Made by a program: the position numbers and the translations under genes
The notes under the pieces: model-generated
Told to the model about the DNA's origin: nothing
Databases searched by the model: none
The model's input: only the letters and a program-made list of their open reading frames with translations
Source: Streptomyces sp. A 4/2
GTDB taxonomy: Bacteria; Actinomycetota; Actinomycetes; Streptomycetales; Streptomycetaceae
Assembly: GCF_940670765.1 (NCBI RefSeq)
Contig: NZ_CALNVW010000049.1
Location: forward strand, 124,001 to 188,000
DNA length: 64,000 bases
Direction: 5' to 3'
Shown here: piece after piece, positions 8,112 through 15,671 of the stretch
Layout: every line of letters starts with the position of its first letter
How positions within the stretch are numbered: position 1 is the first letter of the stretch

Positions 8112-8957
8112 GTGGAAAACCACTCCTCGCCTCGTACCGCTGCCTTCTTTGACCTCGACAAGACAGTCATCGCCAAGTCATCGACGCTGACCTTCAGCAA
8201 GTCGTTCTATCAAGGCGGCCTGATCAACCGCCGCGCCGTGCTGCGTACCGCATATGCCCAGTTCGTCTTCCTCGCAGGCGGTGCCGATCATGACCAGATG
8301 GAGCGGATGCGCGAGTACCTCTCCGCGCTCTGCAAGGGCTGGAACGTCCAGCAGGTAAGGGAGATCGTCGCCGAGACCCTGCACGATCTGATCGACCCGA
8401 TCATTTACGACGAAGCCGCATCCCTCATCGAGGAACACCACACCGCAGGCCGCGACGTAGTGATCGTCTCCACCTCCGGAGCAGAGGTCGTCGAGCCGAT
8501 CGGCGAGCTTCTCGGCGCCGACCGGGTGGTCGCCACTCGCATGGTCGTCGGCGCGGACGGCTGCTTCACCGGAGAGGTGGAGTACTACGCGTACGGGCCC
8601 ACCAAGGCCGAGGCCGTCAAGGAACTGGCGGCTTCCGAGGGGTACGACCTGGCGCGCTGTTACGCGTACAGCGATTCAGCGACCGATGTGCCGATGCTCG
8701 AATCGGTCGGCCACCCTTATGCGGTCAATCCGGACCGGGCGCTTCGTCGCGAGGCGGTCGCACGGGAGTGGCCGGTTCTCGTCTTCAATCGGCCGGTCCG
8801 GCTGAAGCAGCGACTGCCCGCACTGCGGATGCCCCCCAGGCCCGCCCTGGTCGCGGCTGCCGCGGTCGGAGCGGCGGCGGCCACGGCCGGTCTGGTCTGG
8901 TACGTCAACAGGGGCAGCCGGGCCGGTCGTCGAGGCGACCCCTTTGCCCCGGTTTGA
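8112..8957 (+). CDS. HAD-IB family phosphatase (SerB-like) with C-terminal membrane anchor
   Basis: 281 aa from GTG 8112. HAD motif I is FFDLDKTVIAKSS (residues about 12-24), motif II VIVSTSGAEV, motif III lysine in GPTKAEAV, and motif IV YSDSATDVPML. This is subfamily IB, related to phosphoserine phosphatase and to CicA-like proteins. The last 60 residues carry a hydrophobic helix (LVAAAAVGAAAATAGLVWYV) followed by basic residues, consistent with a C-terminal membrane anchor. TATGCT ends 7 nt before the start and there is no clear ribosome site, so the mRNA is probably leaderless. The substrate cannot be told from sequence. Confidence 0.88.
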   Translation: MENHSSPRTAAFFDLDKTVIAKSSTLTFSKSFYQGGLINRRAVLRTAYAQFVFLAGGADHDQMERMREYLSALCKGWNVQQVREIVAETLHDLIDPIIYDEAASLIEEHHTAGRDVVIVSTSGAEVVEPIGELLGADRVVATRMVVGADGCFTGEVEYYAYGPTKAEAVKELAASEGYDLARCYAYSDSATDVPMLESVGHPYAVNPDRALRREAVAREWPVLVFNRPVRLKQRLPALRMPPRPALVAAAAVGAAAATAGLVWYVNRGSRAGRRGDPFAPV

Positions 8958-9277
8958 TCAGAAAAAGTAAAGAACTGAGATAGGGACTTCCGCTCACCCC
9001 ACGACAGGAGTACAAAGGAGTCAACGGCCCGCGAGACCAAGGACATCCGAGAGGATCACCTGAAACCGCATGCAGGCCCCACGGACCGAGCATGGAAGCT
9101 GAGCACCCACGCGACGTCGACCCGTCGATTACGGGCCAGCCGCACCAGGCAACGGGCCAAGTTCCCGGCCTGATGGGCAATATTCGAGGACGCTTGGTAA
9201 CCCGGCAGACATGCCAGCGGCGGTACCGATCGGTACCGCCGCCTTTGTCTGCCCGTCCGGCAGTCCCGGGGCTCCGG
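8958..9277. other. Convergent intergenic region with perfect palindrome terminator
   Basis: 320 nt between the HAD gene and the Fic-like gene, which point toward each other. No gene with a convincing start and codon use was found. The only clear element is the 26-bp palindrome at 9217-9242. Confidence 0.6.
9217..9246. terminator. Bidirectional terminator, 26-bp perfect palindrome
   Basis: GCGGCGGTACCGA (9217-9229) is followed directly by its exact reverse complement to 9242, then CTTT. It sits between convergent genes and can serve both. Confidence 0.75.
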
Positions 9278-10138
9278 TCAGGCCGCTCCGCGCTGGAGGG
9301 CCTCGCAGACGGCCGTCGATTCCCGTACACCCAGCTCCACCGCGCGGCCACAGTGCGCGATCCACGCGGCCATGCCTTCCGGCGTACCTGACGCGTAGCC
9401 GTCCAGAGCCGCGACGTAGGCCGCCCGCCCCAGCTCCGCGTGACCGACCTCGGCCGGGCAGATGGATTTGGGATCGAGTCCGCTGTTGATCAGCACGACC
9501 CGCTCGGCCGCCCTGGCGACCAGACCGTTGTACGAACCGAACGGCCGCAGCGCTATCAGTTCGCCGTGCACCACCGCCGCCGTCACCAGCGCGGGAGCCG
9601 CACTGCCCGCGATGACCAGCTGCGAAAGCCCGTCGAGTCGCGCCGCCACCTCGTCGGCACCGGGCAGCGGAAGCTCGATCAACGGCTCGTCCGCCGTCTC
9701 TCCCGCCAACCGCGGCCGGCCGACCGCATCACCGGAATCAGCCGCAGCCACCAGGTGCAGCCGGGCCAGCACCCGCAGCGGCGACTGGCGCCAGACGGAC
9801 AGCAGCTGACCCGCTTCGGCGGACAGCCGCAGGGCCGCACCGACCGTACGGGCTTCAGGATCACCACTGAAGTCGGTACGTCGGCGCACTTCCTCCAGCG
9901 CCCAGTCCGCCCCCGCCAGCGCGGCCGAACCGCGCGACGCGCGCAGCGCGGCCTCCGCCGTGACCTCGGTGCTGCGCCGTCGCATGACGCGGTGACCGTA
10001 GACCCGGTCCACCGCTTTGCGCACGGAGTCCACAGCATCGCCGACACCCGGCAGCTGGCCCAGTGCGGCAAGGGGATCTGAGTGATCTGGGGGAGTCGCC
10101 GGGGCTCCGGCGGACGCCTTCCGGGAGAACGCAGTCAT
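9278..10138 (-). CDS. Degenerate Fic/Doc-fold-like protein
   Basis: 286 aa from ATG 10138. Alpha-helical and mostly hydrophilic. Around residues 190-225 it reads HGELIALRPFGSYNGLVAR, then ERVVLINSGLDP. This lines up with the Fic signature HPFx[DE]GNGRxxR, but the catalytic His is Arg198, [DE] is Ser202, the first Gly is Tyr203 and the first Arg is Leu206; only P199, F200, N204, G205 and R209 are kept. An AMP-transfer activity is therefore unlikely, and the fold may serve binding. Such proteins are sometimes labelled oxidoreductase in Streptomyces without evident support. On the minus strand TAGCCT lies 8 nt before the ATG with no ribosome site, suggesting a leaderless transcript. It is divergent from the CooC-like ATPase gene. 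Confidence 0.7.
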   Translation of the reverse strand: MTAFSRKASAGAPATPPDHSDPLAALGQLPGVGDAVDSVRKAVDRVYGHRVMRRRSTEVTAEAALRASRGSAALAGADWALEEVRRRTDFSGDPEARTVGAALRLSAEAGQLLSVWRQSPLRVLARLHLVAAADSGDAVGRPRLAGETADEPLIELPLPGADEVAARLDGLSQLVIAGSAAPALVTAAVVHGELIALRPFGSYNGLVARAAERVVLINSGLDPKSICPAEVGHAELGRAAYVAALDGYASGTPEGMAAWIAHCGRAVELGVRESTAVCEALQRGAA

Positions 10139-10240
10139 AGGAAGCGAGGCTACGCGTCCACGGCAGACACCCCACCTTGGAGTGGTCTTCTTCACTTCCG
10201 ACACCCACACACCGCAGTCGCCCCGCTACCCTTTGTGAAC

Positions 10241-11230
10241 ATGAAGATCGCTTTCGTAGGGAAGGGCGGCAGCGGCAAGACCACGCTGTCCTCTCTCTTC
10301 ATCCGCCACCTGACCGCCAATGAAGCACCCGTCCTCGCCGTGGACGCCGACATCAACCAACACCTGGGCGCCGCACTCGGGCTCGACGAAGCGGAGTCCG
10401 CCGCGCTGCCCGCGATGGGAGCGCACCTCCCGCTCATCAAGGAGTATCTGCGCGGCTCCAATCCGCGTATCGCCTCGGCAGAGACGATGATCAAAACCAC
10501 TCCGCCCGGCGAGGGCTCGCGGCTGCTCCGGATCCGTGAGGACAATCCGGTGTTCGACGCCTGCGCCCGCCCGGTCACGCTGGACGACGGCGGGATCCAG
10601 TTGATGGCGACCGGGCCGTTCACCGAGTCGGACCTTGGAGTGGCGTGCTACCACTCCAAGGTCGGCGCGGTGGAACTCTGCCTCAACCATCTGGTCGACG
10701 GGCCGGAGGAGTTCGTCGTCGTCGACATGACGGCCGGTTCGGATTCCTTCGCTTCCGGCATGTTCACCCGGTTCGACATGACGTTCCTGGTGGCCGAACC
10801 GACCCGCAAGGGTGTCTCGGTCTACCGGCAGTACAAGGAGTACGCCCGCGACTTCGGCGTCGCCCTCAAGGTCGTCGGCAACAAGGTGCGGGACCAGGAC
10901 GACCTGGAGTTCCTGCGCGCCGAGGTCGGCGACGACCTGCTGGTCACCGTGGGCCACTCCGACTGGGTCCGCGCGATGGAGAAGGGCCGCCCCCCGCGCT
11001 TCGAGATGCTCGAAGCGGAGAACCGGCTGGCCCTCCAGTCGCTTCAGGACGCCGCGGAGGACAGCTACGCACACCGCGACTGGGAGCGCTACACCCGCCA
11101 GATGGTGCACTTCCACCTGAAGAACGCGGAAAGTTGGGGGAACGAGAAGACGGGCGCCGACCTGGCTTCACAGGTCGACCCCGCCTTTGTCCTCAGTGAA
11201 CGTTACGCCGAGATCAGCCCTGCTTCTTGA
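10241..11230 (+). CDS. CooC/MinD-like P-loop ATPase
   Basis: 329 aa from ATG 10241 (a GTG lies two codons upstream). It begins directly with the deviant Walker A FVGKGGSGKTTLSSL (Lys at both signature positions), then AVDADINQHLGAALG and a Walker B-like VVVDMTAGSD. The family includes CooC and NifH-like maturation ATPases that act as dimers in metal-centre assembly; there is no carbon-monoxide dehydrogenase gene nearby, so the client is unknown. TACCCT at 10228-10233 sits 7 nt ahead of the ATG with no ribosome site, so translation is probably leaderless. The 3' end overlaps the convergent lipoprotein gene by 17 nt. Confidence 0.85.
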   Translation: MKIAFVGKGGSGKTTLSSLFIRHLTANEAPVLAVDADINQHLGAALGLDEAESAALPAMGAHLPLIKEYLRGSNPRIASAETMIKTTPPGEGSRLLRIREDNPVFDACARPVTLDDGGIQLMATGPFTESDLGVACYHSKVGAVELCLNHLVDGPEEFVVVDMTAGSDSFASGMFTRFDMTFLVAEPTRKGVSVYRQYKEYARDFGVALKVVGNKVRDQDDLEFLRAEVGDDLLVTVGHSDWVRAMEKGRPPRFEMLEAENRLALQSLQDAAEDSYAHRDWERYTRQMVHFHLKNAESWGNEKTGADLASQVDPAFVLSERYAEISPAS

Positions 11231-12488
11231 CCCCGCGTCCGGGAGCGGCCCCGGAAGGCTGGGGGGACAGATAGGCCGCCCAGCCTTCCTTCGGCGCCTC
11301 GCCGACAGCCAGCCCCTGTAGCTTTCCGACGGTCTTCGGGTCCTGTGCCTCCAGCCAGTTGACCAGCTGTTTGAACGGCACACACCGCACTTCCGGCCTG
11401 GTGCAGACGGCGGCGATCGTCTGCTCGACGGCCCGCATGTACGTACCGCCGTTCCAGGACTCGAAGTGGTTGCCCATGATCAGCGGGGCACGGTTTCCGT
11501 TGTACGAACGGTCGAACGCCCTCAGCAGTCCGTCTCGCATCTGATCGCCCCAGTACGTGTACATGGCGGGGTCGCCGTGCACGGTCCGCGACTGGTTGAA
11601 CATGAAGTTGTAGTCCATCGAGAGAGTCTCGAACGCCCGCCCCGGCACCGGGACTTCCTGCAGCGGGATGTCCCACACACCTTCGCGCCGCTTGGGCCAG
11701 ACCTGCAGGCCGTTGCCGCTCGCGTCGTAGCGGAAACCCATCTCACGGGCGGCGGACAGCAGATTGTGCTGGCCCTCAAGGCAGGGGGAACGGCCGCCCG
11801 CCAGTTCCTTGTCGTAGTCGAAGGGCAGGGGTGGCAGGCCGGTGAGACCGGTGTTGGTCCGCCAGTGCTTCACCATGGCCTTGGCCTGCGTGATCTCGCT
11901 CTTCCACTCGGGGACCGACCAGGTGCCGACTCCACCGTCTGGTCCGCAGAAGTGGCCGTTGAAGTGGGTGCCGATCTCGTTCCCGTCCAGCCAGGCGCCG
12001 CGGAGTTGGGTGACGGTGTCACGGATTCCCTCGGCGTCGTTGAACCCGATGTCCGAGCTGCCCGCCACGTGCTGGGGCGGGTCGTACTGCTCCTTCTTCG
12101 CCCCCGGCAGCATGTACACGCCGCTGAGGAAGTACGTCATGGTCGCGTCGTACTTCTTTCCCACGGCACGGAAATGCGAGAAGAGTTTCTGGCTGTCCTC
12201 TCCGGCTCCGTCCCAGGAGAAGACCACGAACTGCGGCGGCTTCTGACCCGGTTTCAGACGGTGGGGCACGGACACATGGGGCTGGACGCCGGTGTACGCG
12301 GTGGAGCCGTCGCCGATGAGGCGGACGGCGGACTCGGGCGCTTCTGCCGGGGCGTTGCGCTTCGTGGCGGCCGCGCCCTGCTTCGTGGTCCTGGGCACTG
12401 AACCGTCGATGTCTGCGCAGCCGACGGCTCCTGCGACCAGAGCGGCGGTGACGGCGCAGAGGGTGATTCTTCGCGTGGGGGAGGTCAT
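11214..12488 (-). CDS. Secreted lipoprotein with polysaccharide-deacetylase-like (NodB) fold
   Basis: 424 aa from ATG 12488 with GGGG upstream. Signal peptide RRITLCAVTAALVAGAVGC ends in a lipobox (AVGC), so it should be lipid-anchored outside the membrane. The mature part has FVVFSWDGAGED, resembling NodB motif 1 (TFDDG) but altered; EIGTHFNGHFCG, resembling motif 2; and IMGNHFESWNGG. The deacetylase metal triad is only partly recognisable, so activity is uncertain. It converges on the CooC-like ATPase gene with a 17-nt overlap and no room for a terminator. Confidence 0.75.
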   Translation of the reverse strand: MTSPTRRITLCAVTAALVAGAVGCADIDGSVPRTTKQGAAATKRNAPAEAPESAVRLIGDGSTAYTGVQPHVSVPHRLKPGQKPPQFVVFSWDGAGEDSQKLFSHFRAVGKKYDATMTYFLSGVYMLPGAKKEQYDPPQHVAGSSDIGFNDAEGIRDTVTQLRGAWLDGNEIGTHFNGHFCGPDGGVGTWSVPEWKSEITQAKAMVKHWRTNTGLTGLPPLPFDYDKELAGGRSPCLEGQHNLLSAAREMGFRYDASGNGLQVWPKRREGVWDIPLQEVPVPGRAFETLSMDYNFMFNQSRTVHGDPAMYTYWGDQMRDGLLRAFDRSYNGNRAPLIMGNHFESWNGGTYMRAVEQTIAAVCTRPEVRCVPFKQLVNWLEAQDPKTVGKLQGLAVGEAPKEGWAAYLSPQPSGAAPGRGVKKQG

Positions 12489-12732
12489 GCACCCCACTCT
12501 CAATTCTTCATACTGTCGCATCGCTGAGCGACACAGTCACCGAATCGGGTGAACCGCTCGACCATTTAGGCGAAATGTCCAGACTTGGTCTTTACTCTGG
12601 ATTACCATCTATTTACCGAGCGTTGATGATCCCCGCTACTGCAGGCCGTGCTCCACGGCCGCGTCCCCTTGACCCGCTGTTTCGCCGTTCCGCATATTCC
12701 GCGACCGCGCTGCCCCGGAGGAGACGAGATCC

Positions 12733-15501
12733 ATGTCCGCCTGCGTACCCGCCCGCACCGATCACACCCCTTCGGCCTCATCCGCCCACAGATTCACTGA
12801 CACATCCACCGGTACGTCCACCGGAGCAGCTGCCGGCACCCCGGACACCTCCCTCTTTCAACGGCCGCACAGCCCGCCAGCCGGTGGAGACGGCCGCCGC
12901 CCCCGCTTCCGGATCGCGGCCGCCGACCTGTCCGCCTCGATCACGGTCTTCTTGATCGCCGTCCCGATGTCCCTGGGGCTCGCCGTCGCCATCGGCGCTC
13001 CGCTCGAAGCCGGGCTGCTGGCCGCAGCCGTCGGCGGCATCGTCGCGGGACTGCTCGGTGGCTCCGCACTCCAGGTCAGCGGTCCGTCGGCCGGTCTGAC
13101 CGTGGTGACCGCAGAGCTCATCCAGGTCTACGGCTGGCGCACCACCTGCGCCATCACCGTGGGAGCGGGTCTGCTCCAACTGGCCCTGGGGTCGCTGCGC
13201 GCCGCGCGCGGCGCGCTCGCCGTCTCTCCGGCCATCGTGCACGGCACGCTCGCCGGGATCGGCGTCGCCATCGCTCTCGCCCAACTCCACATCGTGCTCG
13301 GCGGCGCACCTCAGAGCTCGGCCGTCGCCAACGCGCTTGCTCTACCCGGACAGTTGAGCCGCGTCGGCCCGGCCGCGCCGCTGATCGGTGCGCTCACCAT
13401 CGCCGTACTGGTGCTGTGGTCACGAATCCCCGGCCGCACCGGCCGGGTGTTGGGCAGAGTCCCGGCCGCGCTCGCCTCGGTCGCCGTCGCCACCGCAGTC
13501 GCTGCCGTCGCCGCACCAGGCATCACACGCGTCGACCTGCCGTCCTGGCGCACGCATGCGCTGCCCGAGGTGCCGCACGGCCCGGTGCTCGGGCTGCTCG
13601 GCGCGGTGTTCACGGTGACGCTGGTGGCCGGCCTGGAGTCGTTGCTCTCCGCGGTGGCCGTGGACAAACTGGCGGCGGACCGCCCTGGCCCGGCCGTCGA
13701 GCGGACCGGTCTCGACCGGGAGTTGCGCGGGCAGGGCATCGCGAACGCGGTGTCGGGGCTGCTCGGCGGGCTGCCGGTGTCGGGCGGAGCAGTGCGTGGC
13801 GCGGCAAACGTACGGGCCGGGGCGACCGGACGCGCCTCCACCGTGTTGCACGGGGTGTGGATGCTGCTCGCCGCCGGGCTGCTCGCCGCCGTCCTGGAGT
13901 GGCTGCCCCTCGCCGCCCTGGCCGCACTCGTGATGGCCGTCGGCCTCCAGATGGTGAGTTACACGCACATTCGCAATGTTCACAAGCACCGGGAGTTCCC
14001 GGTGTACGGGGCCACCGTGGGCGGTGTCCTGTGTTTCGGGGTGATACAGGGAGTGGCGATCGGGATCACGGTCGCGGTCGGCGTGGCACTGCACCGCCTC
14101 TCCAGAACCCGGATCACGCTGGCGGAGCAGGACGGTGTCCACCGGCTGCGGGCGCGTGGTCAGTTGACGTTTCTGGCCGTCCCCAAGCTAAGCCGGACGC
14201 TGGGGCAGGTGCCACCGGGGGCGTATGCCGTCGTGGAGTTGGACGGCTCGTTCATGGACCATGCCGCGTACGAGACCCTCCAGCACTGGCAGGAGGCTCA
14301 TGCGGCCCAGGGTGGCCAGGTCGAGGTCACGGGCCGGGCCGGGACCCGGATCGCCGAGCCCGAGTCCGCCGTACACACCTGTTGCCGCCCCTGGACCCCT
14401 TGGCGCAATCACCACTGCACCGACCTCGGCACCGAACGCGGCACGCTGCCCGTAGCCGTGCCCATGCCCATGCCCGCGCCCGCACCCGCACCCGCACCCG
14501 GCACAGCGGATTCGGCAGCGGATCCGGCAGGGGATCCGGGCCCTTCACCGGCGACCCTCTCCGGCCCCACCTCCGAGGTCGCCTGCCTCCGTACGGGGGC
14601 GGACACGGGTACGCCCCCAGACAGCGCTACGGACCTGACGACCACTGCCCGCACGACGGCCTTCGCCGGCAGGGAGGGTGCACCTGGTGACGTTGCACCC
14701 GGCACAGGAATCGTGCCGGACCCGGAGGTCCCGCGCTCTACTCCCTGTACAGAGGTCGCGGTCCGGCCAGGAACCGAGGCTGAGGCAGCGGGCGCGTTCC
14801 GTGGGGAGGAGCCCATGCCCCATCGGCCCGGGAGCCGTCAACTGGTCAGCGGGCTCAGCTCGTTCCAGCGTCATACGGCCCCGTTGGTACGGGGCGAGCT
14901 GGCGCGACTCGCCCGCGAGGGGCAGCGGCCCTCGCAGCTCTTTCTCACCTGCGCCGACTCCCGGCTGGTCACCAGCATGATCACGTCGAGCGGTCCCGGC
15001 GATTTGTTCACCGTGCGCAATGTGGGCAATTTGGTACCGCTGCCGGGCACGGACAGCTCGGACGACTCGGTGGCGGCGGCGATCGAGTACGCCGTCGACA
15101 TCCTGCGCGTCGACTCGATCACCGTATGCGGGCATTCCGGCTGCGGGGCGATGACGGCGCTGCTGAACGGCCCACCGGACAGTCCGCCGGACGCCCCACA
15201 GACCCCGCTGCGGCGGTGGCTGCGGCACGGACAGCCCAGCCTGGACCGGATGCTGAGCCGCCATCACTCCTGGGCCCGGATCTCCGGGCGGATGCCTGCC
15301 GATGCCGTGGAGCAGCTCTGCCTGACCAACGTGATCCAGCAGCTGGAGCATGTGCGCGCACACGCATCGGTGGCGAGACGGCTCGCGGAGGGCGAGCTGG
15401 AACTGCACGGCATGTACTTCCACGTCGGCGAGGCCCAGGCGTATCTGCTCGCCGACCCTCATGAGCGGGACGGGGTCTTCGCCCAGGTGGCTCCGGTCTG
15501 A
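12733..15501 (+). CDS. SulP anion transporter fused to STAS and beta-carbonic anhydrase
   Basis: 922 aa. Order: Ser/Thr/Pro-rich N-terminus (1-60); SulP membrane domain with about 10-12 helices (about 62-445, beginning RIAAADLSASITVFLIAVPM and including QVSGPSAGLTVV); STAS domain (about 455-545); a ~160-residue low-complexity linker with a PMPMPAPAPAPAP run; then beta-carbonic anhydrase (about 715-910). The zinc/active residues are present: Cys740, Asp742 and Arg744 in CADSR, His801 and Cys804 in CGHSGCG. SulP-CA fusions probably move bicarbonate (or another anion) and interconvert CO2 and HCO3-. An ATG at 12733 follows GAGGAGACGAGATCC, a strong ribosome site. The low-complexity insert is longer than a simple hinge. 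Confidence 0.92.
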   Translation: MSACVPARTDHTPSASSAHRFTDTSTGTSTGAAAGTPDTSLFQRPHSPPAGGDGRRPRFRIAAADLSASITVFLIAVPMSLGLAVAIGAPLEAGLLAAAVGGIVAGLLGGSALQVSGPSAGLTVVTAELIQVYGWRTTCAITVGAGLLQLALGSLRAARGALAVSPAIVHGTLAGIGVAIALAQLHIVLGGAPQSSAVANALALPGQLSRVGPAAPLIGALTIAVLVLWSRIPGRTGRVLGRVPAALASVAVATAVAAVAAPGITRVDLPSWRTHALPEVPHGPVLGLLGAVFTVTLVAGLESLLSAVAVDKLAADRPGPAVERTGLDRELRGQGIANAVSGLLGGLPVSGGAVRGAANVRAGATGRASTVLHGVWMLLAAGLLAAVLEWLPLAALAALVMAVGLQMVSYTHIRNVHKHREFPVYGATVGGVLCFGVIQGVAIGITVAVGVALHRLSRTRITLAEQDGVHRLRARGQLTFLAVPKLSRTLGQVPPGAYAVVELDGSFMDHAAYETLQHWQEAHAAQGGQVEVTGRAGTRIAEPESAVHTCCRPWTPWRNHHCTDLGTERGTLPVAVPMPMPAPAPAPAPGTADSAADPAGDPGPSPATLSGPTSEVACLRTGADTGTPPDSATDLTTTARTTAFAGREGAPGDVAPGTGIVPDPEVPRSTPCTEVAVRPGTEAEAAGAFRGEEPMPHRPGSRQLVSGLSSFQRHTAPLVRGELARLAREGQRPSQLFLTCADSRLVTSMITSSGPGDLFTVRNVGNLVPLPGTDSSDDSVAAAIEYAVDILRVDSITVCGHSGCGAMTALLNGPPDSPPDAPQTPLRRWLRHGQPSLDRMLSRHHSWARISGRMPADAVEQLCLTNVIQQLEHVRAHASVARRLAEGELELHGMYFHVGEAQAYLLADPHERDGVFAQVAPV

Positions 15502-15571
15502 CCGTTCGTATCCGAGTGATCCGCCCACGCCCGGCAGCCAGACGGAAGGAGCACGGCCGGAGCACGGGACA

Positions 15572-15587
15572 CAGGTCTAAACCAATT
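15572..15587. promoter_or_regulatory. DasR-like operator (dre) candidate upstream of acetyl-CoA synthetase
   Basis: ACAGGTCTAAACCAAT matches 13 of 16 positions of the DasR consensus ACTGGTCTAGACCACT and keeps both half-sites GGTCT and ACCA. It lies 85 nt before the acsA GTG. DasR is the GlcNAc-responsive GntR regulator of Streptomyces; control of acetate activation by it is an inference. Confidence 0.45.
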
Positions 15588-15671
15588 TCTTACGGTTAGC
15601 CCTTGTCAGAGTGGCTCGTGGGCTGATGAGCTATGACCTGGGACATAAGGCTTTGTCGAAAGGGCGATCTC

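Noticed and set aside
9092..9391. Plus-strand frame between the HAD and Fic-like genes
   Set aside because: Crosses the palindrome terminator and the 3' end of the minus-strand gene; no ribosome site.
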